Shown here: positions 1-5,458 of the stretch, piece after piece
Position numbering within the stretch: the stretch's first letter is position 1
How the letters are laid out: each line of letters opens with the position of its first letter
From: an uncultured Collinsella sp.
GTDB lineage: Bacteria; Actinomycetota; Coriobacteriia; Coriobacteriales; Coriobacteriaceae
NCBI GenBank assembly: GCA_958403395.1
Contig: CATXXF010000074.1
Location: 1 to 5,526, forward strand
Reading direction: 5' to 3'
Length of the DNA stretch: 5,526 nucleotides
Translations under genes and position numbers: made by a program
Notes under the pieces: generated by a model
Database searches by the model: none
Told to the model about the DNA's origin: nothing
The model's input: the letters and a program-made list of their open reading frames with translations, nothing else

Positions 1-129
1 GGGCATCTGTTCCGCGGTGTTCAGTAGCACGCTGCGACATGGGACGGGGTCTCTGTCTCGTTAGGGCAGGGATCGGGAAATGAATCTCAGTTAGGCTACT
101 TATCATTTGAAGGTGCTTCCCATGCGTAA

Positions 130-166
130 CACTGCGGCCTCGCAGTGCCGGGAAGCTCCTTCCCGG
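130..166. terminator. Two adjacent hairpins, possible weak terminator region
   Basis: Two perfect 7-bp stems lie side by side. CACTGCG (130-136) pairs with CGCAGTG (141-147) around a 4-nt loop. CCGGGAA (148-154) pairs with TTCCCGG (160-166) around a 5-nt loop. They begin 4 nt beyond the stop codon of the minus-strand WalJ-like gene, where a terminator would be expected. Neither is followed by a clear U tract on the minus strand, so intrinsic termination is uncertain; mRNA 3'-end protection is an alternative. Nothing gene-like was recognised in positions 1-129. Confidence 0.4.
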
Positions 167-169
167 GCG

Positions 170-517
170 CTATTTCACGCTCGTAAGGCGTCCTTGGTAG
201 CCGCAAAGGACGCGCGCATTGCCCTCGGCAATGGCAAGTCCTTTCTCGAGTGCCGCTCGCGGCAGGTCGTAGTCGTTGTTGTTCTGCGAGATGTGCATGG
301 CAACGACGGCCTCGGGCGTGCGAAGACCCGCGGCGCGCGATTCGGTGATGAGCACGGCGTCGATTCGGGCGGGGTCGAAGCCCGCCTCATCGCAGCGTTC
401 GAGGAAATCGCGCTTGCAGATTCCGCAGTCGATAAGCATGCCCTCGCCTGTTGCAGCGTTTTCGACGATGGCGGCGTTGCCTTTGCTTCCGCTTGCGAGC
501 ACATGTAACTTCAGCAC
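170..517 (-). pseudogene. WalJ/YycJ-like MBL-fold hydrolase with internal in-frame deletion
   Basis: The 115-residue reading frame starts at GTG 517 behind a good ribosome-binding site and ends at TAG 170-172. Its N terminus (residues 1-57) has the features of WalJ/YycJ-type metallo-beta-lactamase-fold proteins: a first beta strand, the turn SGSKGN (10-14 region), LIDCGICKRDF, then AGFDPARIDAVLIT. In the family this strand leads directly into the metal-binding HxHxDH motif, but here residue 59 onwards reads ESRAAGLRTPEA. The rest (VVAMHISQNNN at about 71-81, then GYQGRLTSV) matches the usual C-terminal end. Family members are usually about 230-270 residues, so roughly 130 or more central residues, including all metal ligands but perhaps a C-terminal histidine, are missing. 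There is no frameshift or premature stop, so a short inactive protein could still be made. WalJ-type enzymes are cytosolic DNA-processing or repair exonuclease-like proteins. The family call is good; the deletion is inferred from family knowledge. Confidence 0.7.
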
Positions 518-525
518 TGGTTGTT

Positions 526-530
526 CTCCT
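526..530 (-). promoter_or_regulatory. Ribosome-binding site of the WalJ-like gene
   Basis: AGGAG on the minus strand sits 8 nt before GTG 517. It decides the start at the GTG and shows that the translation-initiation region of the damaged gene is intact. Confidence 0.6.
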
Positions 531-585
531 GTCGGGCGATGGGCAAGAATAGCCCTCGACCGTGACGATTAGATTCCACTGCGGC

Positions 586-614
586 ATTGTAGCGAAACGC
601 CACTCGCTTCAGCG
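586..614 (-). promoter_or_regulatory. Possible promoter of the WalJ-like gene
   Basis: TACAAT (minus strand, 591-586) is a five-of-six match to a -10 box about 70 nt upstream of the GTG start. The hexamer 17 nt further upstream (CGCTGA, 614-609) is a poor -35, so the call rests mainly on the -10 and its position. The remaining upstream stretch to the IS (615-733) holds no gene I can support. Confidence 0.3.
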
Positions 615-733
615 AAGAGTTTGGGCGAGAAGCCCCCTCGCTTTATGAGCTCGGTCTTCCAGAGCGCTTGCTCGTTCGCTTATTGCGCAGCCCTCTCGAT
701 AGATTCGGGCCTCATGCGGCCTATGTGCTAGAA

Positions 734-748
734 CCTGACTTTTGCAGA
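734..748 (+). repeat. Left terminal inverted repeat of IS copy A
   Basis: CCTGACTTTTGCAGA matches the reverse complement of the right end (CCCGAGTTTGGCAGA) at 12 of 15 positions. The same sequence opens copy B at 3035 and copy C at 5473. Confidence 0.8.
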
Positions 749-753
749 ACAAA

Positions 754-826
754 TAGGCTGTTTGCCTTATGCGAACTGGGTAAACGGCCGTGTTTCCAGT
801 GACATTCCTTGTAGTGCAACAGCCTA
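754..826 (-). terminator. Structured 3' end of transposase transcript, copy A
   Basis: TAGGCTGTT (754-762) is an exact 9-bp inverted repeat of AACAGCCTA (818-826). Nested inside, ACTGG (775-779) pairs with CCAGT (796-800) and AAAC (782-785) with GTTT (792-795). On the minus strand the outer arm begins exactly at the TAG stop codon (826-824) of the transposase. The distal arm is followed by TATTTGTT, so the transcript would end in a long stem and a U-rich run. It could act as a terminator or as a subterminal transposase-binding region; the long loop makes a classical terminator less certain. Confidence 0.5.
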
Positions 827-2569
827 GCTGCGCGGTTTCTTCACAACCGACATGACGTTGTTCATCTGGGACTTCGTCATCACCTGGCGCGAGAGGTCGA
901 TGCCGACGCAGGAGCAGAGCGCGTCGGTGAGGTCGGTGCGGTAGTCGAAGTGGTAGACGTTGGCGTCGAGCCGGCGGCCCGTCATGTTGCGCAGCGCCTC
1001 GGAGACGGCCTCGGCGGACGGGCGCGAGCCCGTCGCCCTCTCGACGTCGGCCTGCATGAGGCGCATCTCGAGCAGGGCAACGTAGCAGACGAGGAAGTGC
1101 GCCTCGATGTGGTCGCGGGTCCAGACGTAGACCGGGCGCGCGTCCATGGTGCCCTTGAGCACGCGGAACGACTCCTCGACGCGGGAAAGCCCGCGGTAGG
1201 CCTCGATGACGTCGCGCTCCGGCCATTCCTGCTCGGAGGTGATTATGCAGTAGTAGCCGTCCATCTTGGCGTCCTCGGCGATTCTGGCCTCGTCGAGGAC
1301 CCAGTTGTGCTGCGCCTTCTCGCCGGTCGCCTTGACGACCGGCACGTCCTTGGCGTACTTGGCCGAGCTGCGGGCGACGGCGGACGACATGTCGCCGCGC
1401 GCTATGGCGGCCTTGGACTTCTCGATGACCTTGGCGCGCTCGTGGCGGGCCCGCTCGCAGAAGTCGCGCGACCAGAACGCGACCTCCTTCACGGGCACCA
1501 TGACCCGCCTCCTCTTGCCATCCTCGCCCGTGACGTGCACGGCCTTGTCGGCTATGCGGCTCTTGACCTTGAACCTCCCGGAGCCGGACTCGGCGTAGCC
1601 GGCGCCGTCGAGCACCCATTCCCTGAGCTCCCTGGTCGCCTTGCGCACCGACTGCGAGAAGACGAACCCGTTGCCGTCCAGCGTGCATGCGGCTATGTTG
1701 CTGGAGGTGTTGAGCCCCTTGTCGGCCACGACCACGACGCGCTCGCCGTCCGGGTTGCCCGCGCCGCGCAGGCCGGCCTTCTTCATCATCGGCAGCATGG
1801 TCGACATGTCGTTCACGTTGCCCGGGAACAGCTCGTAGTCCAGGGGCACCCCCTCCGCGTCGAGCAGCAGCCCCATCTGCACGATGGCCTCCGGGCGGTG
1901 CTCCTTGGAGACGCCCTTCCTCCTCAGGCCGCCGTCGTCCTCGCCGTCCATCTCGAAGTAGTAGTTGGTGACGTCGTAGTAGAGCCTGGTCCTGTCGCGC
2001 GGCCCGCGAGCCGCCTCGATCGAGCTGTTCATGTGCTTGACCAGCCCGTCGGCGTTGGCGGCGAGGTAGTCGAGGCAGCGGTACACGTCGTCGAGCGAGA
2101 AGCCGCACTTGCGCGGGAAGCGGCCCCTCGACGCGAACGCGGCCGCCTTCGACCCGGGCTCCGAGACGCGGTTCCACGTCAGCAGCTCGAGTATCCTGCA
2201 CGGGTCGTAGGAGAACCCCCGCGACGTCCTGCGCCGCTCGAAGAAATCGCGGATCCCGAGTTCGCGGTGGAAGTAGGCGCTCGGCACGGCCGCGCCCATG
2301 TCGATGCGGCCCTCGGCGCGCTTGTCTATCCTCTGGAGCGGGTGCAGCGTCACCGTTATCGGCGCGGCCTCCGCCCTCGCGGCCTCGTTCTCGGCCTCGA
2401 CCTCGGCCCTGAAGTGGGCGACGGGGTCGTCGTAGGCCTTCTCGAGCTCGTCGAGGTAGCCCAGCGAGCGGACGTGCCTGGTCTTCGTCTTCCCGTCCTC
2501 GCCGCGGTATCCCTGCACGACCGACAGGTAGACCCGCCCGTTCTTCCTCTTCTGCTTCTTCACGAACAC
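824..2569 (-). CDS. IS1634-like DDE transposase, copy A
   Basis: This 581-residue transposase, numbered from the preferred GTG start at 2569, cuts and joins the ends of the IS. The N terminus (KKQKRKNGRVYLSVVQGYR) is the small domain typical of IS1634-family enzymes. The RNase H-like catalytic core shows the first aspartate in YYDVTNYYFE (D199) and the second in VVVADKGLNT (D283). The glutamate is in the YR...RVEESFRVLK signature (E465, with lysine 472 six residues after it). A helix-rich end follows (HIEAHFLVCYVALLEMRLM). Length fits the family (about 450-600). An ATG at 2605 would add 12 residues, but it overlaps the apparent -10 box. GTG 2569 instead has AGGGG (2581-2577) at 7-nt spacing and matches the family's usual N terminus. 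The stop is TAG at 824-826. The gene appears intact and identical to copy B. Confidence 0.93.
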   Translation of the reverse strand: MFVKKQKRKNGRVYLSVVQGYRGEDGKTKTRHVRSLGYLDELEKAYDDPVAHFRAEVEAENEAARAEAAPITVTLHPLQRIDKRAEGRIDMGAAVPSAYFHRELGIRDFFERRRTSRGFSYDPCRILELLTWNRVSEPGSKAAAFASRGRFPRKCGFSLDDVYRCLDYLAANADGLVKHMNSSIEAARGPRDRTRLYYDVTNYYFEMDGEDDGGLRRKGVSKEHRPEAIVQMGLLLDAEGVPLDYELFPGNVNDMSTMLPMMKKAGLRGAGNPDGERVVVVADKGLNTSSNIAACTLDGNGFVFSQSVRKATRELREWVLDGAGYAESGSGRFKVKSRIADKAVHVTGEDGKRRRVMVPVKEVAFWSRDFCERARHERAKVIEKSKAAIARGDMSSAVARSSAKYAKDVPVVKATGEKAQHNWVLDEARIAEDAKMDGYYCIITSEQEWPERDVIEAYRGLSRVEESFRVLKGTMDARPVYVWTRDHIEAHFLVCYVALLEMRLMQADVERATGSRPSAEAVSEALRNMTGRRLDANVYHFDYRTDLTDALCSCVGIDLSRQVMTKSQMNNVMSVVKKPRS

Positions 2570-2576
2570 GATAATG

Positions 2577-2631
2577 CCCCTGACCTGCGGTGACGATGCG
2601 CTCATTATAGCATACCAATAACGTTCCCCAA
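2577..2631 (-). promoter_or_regulatory. Transposase promoter and ribosome-binding site, copy A
   Basis: On the minus strand a perfect TATAAT (2609-2604) is preceded by TGC, making an extended -10. A weak -35, TTGGGG (2631-2626), lies 16 nt upstream. Transcription would start near 2597. The ribosome-binding site AGGGG (2581-2577) is 7 nt before GTG 2569. The upstream ATG 2605 lies within the -10 itself, so transcripts from this promoter cannot use it. Confidence 0.65.
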
Positions 2632-2655
2632 CGCATATTGTCTATAATTCTTGAC

Positions 2656-2681
2656 AAAAATAGAGGCCGGAAACGGCCTCT
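2656..2681 (-). terminator. Intrinsic terminator upstream of the transposase, copy A
   Basis: AGAGGCCG (2662-2669) and CGGCCTCT (2674-2681) form a perfect 8-bp stem with a 4-nt loop. Read on the minus strand the stem is followed by ATTTTTGT, a classical rho-independent terminator. It lies between the right IS end and the transposase promoter, so it would block transcription entering the element from the right flank. Confidence 0.75.
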
Positions 2682-2716
2682 GAACAGGAGCATCAAAAAG
2701 AAGGGTCAGTTATCTA

Positions 2717-2731
2717 TCTGCCAAACTCGGG
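2717..2731 (-). repeat. Right terminal inverted repeat of IS copy A
   Basis: TCTGCCAAACTCGGG on the plus strand reads CCCGAGTTTGGCAGA outward-in, matching the left end at 12 of 15 positions. In this copy the run of G continues for four more bases in the flank. Confidence 0.8.
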
Positions 2732-3034
2732 GGGGATATTTTTCGGGCTCGCGCCTCGCGCTGGCGCAATCTTGCAGCAGGCGGCATCATGCCGAGTTGG
2801 CGTCCGGCTGTGGGTCTTATCGCTAAATTGCTCGAGGAGATTGCGCTGAAGCCCCCATATGTTTTTTGCGGAGGAAGGGGATGGTGGCGTGCGCATGTTC
2901 TCGCGTGCGGCTTATCGGGGCATGGCGACCTCTTGCGCTCGCCGGCGGCGTCACGACCGCTGTGTGCGGCTTCAGCAAACTCGCTGAAAACTTTTTCAAA
3001 AAAGTGCTTGACCGAAATCGTCGTTCTGTTAGTA
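2732..3034 (+). other. 303-bp non-coding island between IS copies A and B
   Basis: I find no convincing gene here: open frames on either strand run into the IS or lack starts, and their translations look random. It contains a tight palindrome, CGGCATCATGCCG (2782-2794). A hairpin, TTCAGC (2971-2976) with GCTGAA (2983-2988), is followed shortly by TTTTT. A promoter-like sequence lies at its right end. This is the look of an upstream regulatory region for a strongly expressed gene whose body is not in this window. Confidence 0.5.
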
Positions 3035-3035
3035 C
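2990..3035 (+). promoter_or_regulatory. Strong-type promoter interrupted by IS copy B
   Basis: An A/T-rich element, ACTTTTT (2990-2996) with its inverted partner AAAAAGT (2999-3005), is followed by TTGACC (3008-3013), a five-of-six -35. Sixteen nt later comes TAGTA (3030-3034), at which point IS copy B begins; its first C would be the last base of the -10. A/T tracts just upstream of TTGAC are common in rRNA and tRNA promoters, which suggests but does not prove that kind of target. Any remaining activity would read into the IS, antisense to its transposase. Confidence 0.45.
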
Positions 3036-3049
3036 CTGACTTTTGCAGA
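3035..3049 (+). repeat. Left terminal inverted repeat of IS copy B
   Basis: CCTGACTTTTGCAGA is identical to the left ends of copies A and C. It directly follows TAGTA. Confidence 0.8.
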
Positions 3050-3054
3050 ACAAA

Positions 3055-3127
3055 TAGGCTGTTTGCCTTATGCGAACTGGGTAAACGGCCGTGTTTCCAG
3101 TGACATTCCTTGTAGTGCAACAGCCTA
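3055..3127 (-). terminator. Structured 3' end of transposase transcript, copy B
   Basis: This is the same nested inverted repeat as in copy A. The outer 9-bp arms are 3055-3063 and 3119-3127, with the inner stem at 3076-3101. The outer arm starts at the transposase stop codon. Confidence 0.5.
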
Positions 3128-4870
3128 GCTGCGCGGTTTCTTCACAACCGACATGACGTTGTTCATCTGGGACTTCGTCATCACCTGGCGCGAGAGGTCG
3201 ATGCCGACGCAGGAGCAGAGCGCGTCGGTGAGGTCGGTGCGGTAGTCGAAGTGGTAGACGTTGGCGTCGAGCCGGCGGCCCGTCATGTTGCGCAGCGCCT
3301 CGGAGACGGCCTCGGCGGACGGGCGCGAGCCCGTCGCCCTCTCGACGTCGGCCTGCATGAGGCGCATCTCGAGCAGGGCAACGTAGCAGACGAGGAAGTG
3401 CGCCTCGATGTGGTCGCGGGTCCAGACGTAGACCGGGCGCGCGTCCATGGTGCCCTTGAGCACGCGGAACGACTCCTCGACGCGGGAAAGCCCGCGGTAG
3501 GCCTCGATGACGTCGCGCTCCGGCCATTCCTGCTCGGAGGTGATTATGCAGTAGTAGCCGTCCATCTTGGCGTCCTCGGCGATTCTGGCCTCGTCGAGGA
3601 CCCAGTTGTGCTGCGCCTTCTCGCCGGTCGCCTTGACGACCGGCACGTCCTTGGCGTACTTGGCCGAGCTGCGGGCGACGGCGGACGACATGTCGCCGCG
3701 CGCTATGGCGGCCTTGGACTTCTCGATGACCTTGGCGCGCTCGTGGCGGGCCCGCTCGCAGAAGTCGCGCGACCAGAACGCGACCTCCTTCACGGGCACC
3801 ATGACCCGCCTCCTCTTGCCATCCTCGCCCGTGACGTGCACGGCCTTGTCGGCTATGCGGCTCTTGACCTTGAACCTCCCGGAGCCGGACTCGGCGTAGC
3901 CGGCGCCGTCGAGCACCCATTCCCTGAGCTCCCTGGTCGCCTTGCGCACCGACTGCGAGAAGACGAACCCGTTGCCGTCCAGCGTGCATGCGGCTATGTT
4001 GCTGGAGGTGTTGAGCCCCTTGTCGGCCACGACCACGACGCGCTCGCCGTCCGGGTTGCCCGCGCCGCGCAGGCCGGCCTTCTTCATCATCGGCAGCATG
4101 GTCGACATGTCGTTCACGTTGCCCGGGAACAGCTCGTAGTCCAGGGGCACCCCCTCCGCGTCGAGCAGCAGCCCCATCTGCACGATGGCCTCCGGGCGGT
4201 GCTCCTTGGAGACGCCCTTCCTCCTCAGGCCGCCGTCGTCCTCGCCGTCCATCTCGAAGTAGTAGTTGGTGACGTCGTAGTAGAGCCTGGTCCTGTCGCG
4301 CGGCCCGCGAGCCGCCTCGATCGAGCTGTTCATGTGCTTGACCAGCCCGTCGGCGTTGGCGGCGAGGTAGTCGAGGCAGCGGTACACGTCGTCGAGCGAG
4401 AAGCCGCACTTGCGCGGGAAGCGGCCCCTCGACGCGAACGCGGCCGCCTTCGACCCGGGCTCCGAGACGCGGTTCCACGTCAGCAGCTCGAGTATCCTGC
4501 ACGGGTCGTAGGAGAACCCCCGCGACGTCCTGCGCCGCTCGAAGAAATCGCGGATCCCGAGTTCGCGGTGGAAGTAGGCGCTCGGCACGGCCGCGCCCAT
4601 GTCGATGCGGCCCTCGGCGCGCTTGTCTATCCTCTGGAGCGGGTGCAGCGTCACCGTTATCGGCGCGGCCTCCGCCCTCGCGGCCTCGTTCTCGGCCTCG
4701 ACCTCGGCCCTGAAGTGGGCGACGGGGTCGTCGTAGGCCTTCTCGAGCTCGTCGAGGTAGCCCAGCGAGCGGACGTGCCTGGTCTTCGTCTTCCCGTCCT
4801 CGCCGCGGTATCCCTGCACGACCGACAGGTAGACCCGCCCGTTCTTCCTCTTCTGCTTCTTCACGAACAC
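3125..4870 (-). CDS. IS1634-like DDE transposase, copy B
   Basis: The predicted protein is identical to that of copy A: 581 residues from GTG 4870, with catalytic residues D199, D283 and E465 intact and no frameshift. The ribosome-binding site AGGGG (4882-4878) is 7 nt before the GTG. The alternative ATG at 4906 overlaps the -10 box. Because the gene is complete and unchanged, this copy should be as active as copy A, and the two presumably arose or were homogenised recently. Its 5' side faces the abiEi stub, which is transcribed in the same direction toward the IS. The terminator at 4957-4982 would separate the two transcription units. Confidence 0.93.
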   Translation of the reverse strand: MFVKKQKRKNGRVYLSVVQGYRGEDGKTKTRHVRSLGYLDELEKAYDDPVAHFRAEVEAENEAARAEAAPITVTLHPLQRIDKRAEGRIDMGAAVPSAYFHRELGIRDFFERRRTSRGFSYDPCRILELLTWNRVSEPGSKAAAFASRGRFPRKCGFSLDDVYRCLDYLAANADGLVKHMNSSIEAARGPRDRTRLYYDVTNYYFEMDGEDDGGLRRKGVSKEHRPEAIVQMGLLLDAEGVPLDYELFPGNVNDMSTMLPMMKKAGLRGAGNPDGERVVVVADKGLNTSSNIAACTLDGNGFVFSQSVRKATRELREWVLDGAGYAESGSGRFKVKSRIADKAVHVTGEDGKRRRVMVPVKEVAFWSRDFCERARHERAKVIEKSKAAIARGDMSSAVARSSAKYAKDVPVVKATGEKAQHNWVLDEARIAEDAKMDGYYCIITSEQEWPERDVIEAYRGLSRVEESFRVLKGTMDARPVYVWTRDHIEAHFLVCYVALLEMRLMQADVERATGSRPSAEAVSEALRNMTGRRLDANVYHFDYRTDLTDALCSCVGIDLSRQVMTKSQMNNVMSVVKKPRS

Positions 4871-4877
4871 GATAATG

Positions 4878-4932
4878 CCCCTGACCTGCGGTGACGATGC
4901 GCTCATTATAGCATACCAATAACGTTCCCCAA
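4878..4932 (-). promoter_or_regulatory. Transposase promoter and ribosome-binding site, copy B
   Basis: This is the same arrangement as copy A: TTGGGG (4932-4927), a 16-nt spacer, extended -10 TGC-TATAAT (4910-4905), then AGGGG at 4882-4878. Confidence 0.65.
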
Positions 4933-4956
4933 CGCATATTGTCTATAATTCTTGAC

Positions 4957-4982
4957 AAAAATAGAGGCCGGAAACGGCCTCT
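4957..4982 (-). terminator. Intrinsic terminator upstream of the transposase, copy B
   Basis: A perfect 8-bp stem (4963-4970 with 4975-4982) is followed on the minus strand by ATTTTTGT. Here it has a visible job: the abiEi promoter at about 5240-5268 fires directly toward the transposase, and this terminator would stop that transcript about 30 nt after the chimeric abiEi stop codon. Confidence 0.75.
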
Positions 4983-5010
4983 GAACAGGAGCATCAAAAA
5001 GAAGGGTCAG

Positions 5011-5211
5011 TTATCTATCTGCCAAACTCGGGAACTCGTCATCGAAGACTTCGGGCAGACAGTACACGCCCCGGGTAAGCTTGTCTATGGCGCCCGATTC
5101 AAGGGCGTAGGAGATCGAGCCCGGCAGAAAGCCCGCTTTCGCGATTTGCGCCGCGCTCGCGATGCCGCCCGAGTCTTCTACGAATTCGGCTATCTCCTCG
5201 CTTCTGCCCAT
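5011..5211 (-). pseudogene. AbiEi-type antitoxin, 5' fragment cut by IS copy B
   Basis: This 66-residue frame begins at ATG 5211 behind a near-perfect AAAGGAGG (5222-5215), with a short 3-nt spacer. Residues 1-59 resemble the N-terminal winged helix-turn-helix domain of AbiEi-family type IV antitoxins. A helix (EEIAEFVEDSGGIAS) is followed by AAQIAKAGFLPGSISYALESGAIDKL, then the wing RGVYCLPEVFDDE, a hallmark of the family. AbiEi proteins are normally about 200 residues or more, with a C-terminal domain that neutralises the nucleotidyltransferase toxin AbiEii. That domain is missing. The last residues, (F)PSLADR, and the TAA stop come from the IS end. In this family the N-terminal domain represses its own promoter. 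The toxin gene abiEii would be expected downstream but is not in this window. The family call rests on recognised motifs. Confidence 0.7.
5018..5032 (-). repeat. Right terminal inverted repeat of IS copy B
   Basis: This is identical to the right end of copy A. Read on the minus strand it extends the broken abiEi frame with codons for P-S-L-A-D-R; the TAA stop (5013-5011) lies just inside the repeat. Confidence 0.8.
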
Positions 5212-5214
5212 AAC

Positions 5215-5222
5215 CCTCCTTT
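5215..5222 (-). promoter_or_regulatory. Ribosome-binding site of the abiEi fragment
   Basis: AAAGGAGG is almost the full complement of the 16S rRNA tail. It lies only 3 nt from ATG 5211, closer than the usual 5-9 nt. No other start fits better. Confidence 0.6.
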
Positions 5223-5271
5223 TTGATTATTGGACACGAATTGTAGCTTAAATGTGTCTAATAATCAAAAA
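5220..5271 (-). promoter_or_regulatory. abiEi promoter inside an 18-bp inverted-repeat operator
   Basis: TTTTTGATTATTGGACAC (5220-5237) and GTGTCTAATAATCAAAAA (5254-5271) are inverted repeats matching at 17 of 18 positions around a 16-nt centre. The minus-strand promoter fits inside: -35 TTGATT (5268-5263) in one arm, a 17-nt spacer, and -10 TACAAT (5245-5240) in the centre. The predicted start of transcription is in the other arm. A dimeric repressor bound here would cover the whole promoter. AbiEi antitoxins are known to autoregulate through inverted repeats, so this is the likely operator. Confidence 0.65.
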
Positions 5272-5344
5272 AGAAGATCCTGGCCATCAGGCAAAGACGC
5301 CTGGCAAGACGCTATTCCTGTAAAAACAAATTTAGGCCCGGTGA

Positions 5345-5458
5345 CTTGAATCAGCGGTCATTCTCGGACCATCAGAGAAGAGCATAAGCATCGTTGTTGA
5401 GTTCAACGAACTTGCTCGAGTTCCTGCGCCGGGCTTGGCAGCTGAATTAAAGGCATAA
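5345..5458 (+). pseudogene. Possible 3' remnant of an unidentified gene
   Basis: A plus-strand frame of 37 codons (5345-5455) ends at TAA 5456-5458. It follows an in-frame TGA at 5342-5344 and has no ATG or ribosome-binding site. Its translation has a protein-like pattern (SISIVVEFNELARVPAPG, then LAAELKA), but I do not recognise it. The neighbouring frame upstream (roughly 5272-5344) is also open and could be an earlier part joined by a frameshift. The stop is 14 bp from IS copy C. It may equally be non-coding; an antisense frame is open here too. Confidence 0.25.

Larger units (their letters stand above)
734..2731 (-). mobile_element. Complete IS1634-like insertion sequence, copy A
   Basis: This 1,998-bp unit recurs at 3035-5032 with no difference that I can see by eye; all long translations, sense and antisense, are identical. 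Both ends carry imperfect inverted repeats, and one transposase gene fills most of the element, read from the right end toward the left. Sequence similarity to copy B stops exactly at the inverted repeats on both sides, which fixes the boundaries. No direct repeat of the target is visible: left flank ...CTAGAA, right flank GGGGAT.... The absence of a duplication suggests recombination with another copy or an adjacent deletion. The strand given is that of the transposase. Confidence 0.9.
3035..5032 (-). mobile_element. Complete IS1634-like insertion sequence, copy B
   Basis: This is a second 1,998-bp copy in the same orientation, 2,301 bp from copy A, with no visible base difference. It has broken an abiEi-type antitoxin gene at its right end and abuts a promoter at its left end. 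Left flank ...TTAGTA and right flank AACTCG... show no target duplication. The two flanks also do not read as one interrupted gene: the missing part of abiEi is not found to the left. The strand given is that of the transposase. Confidence 0.9.

Noticed and set aside
107..572. Plus-strand open frames opposite the WalJ-like gene
   Set aside because: They are antisense shadows; the minus frame has the family motifs and a good ribosome-binding site.
950..2593. Long plus-strand open frame (547 codons) opposite the transposase, repeated at 3251-4894
   Set aside because: It is a GC-rich antisense shadow of the transposase. Its translation is strongly biased to V, L, A, R, H and D with no domain, and no ribosome-binding site supports it.
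2643..2656. Outward plus-strand promoter from TATAAT (2643-2648) and TTGACA (2651-2656) in the right end of the IS
   Set aside because: The two boxes are in the wrong order for one promoter, and neither has a properly spaced partner on the plus strand.
609..2696. Minus-strand open frame of 695 codons overlapping the transposase (724 codons at 2823-4997)
   Set aside because: It is out of frame with the transposase, extremely R/G/A-rich, and runs through the IS ends into unrelated flanks; the in-phase frame with the DDE motifs is the real gene.
2789..3103. Plus-strand open frame spanning the island and the left end of copy B
   Set aside because: No ribosome-binding site, random-looking translation, and it crosses an IS boundary; the DNA looks like a regulatory region.
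734..5032. Composite transposon with copies A and B flanking a cargo
   Set aside because: The 303-bp interval has no gene and there are no target duplications around the pair, so there is no evidence that it moves as a unit.
5336..5435. tRNA-like or structured RNA suggested by GCCCGG (near 5336) and CCGGGC (near 5430) with small hairpins between
   Set aside because: The stem would be only 6 bp, no T-arm or anticodon arm fits on either strand, and a protein-like frame covers the same bases.
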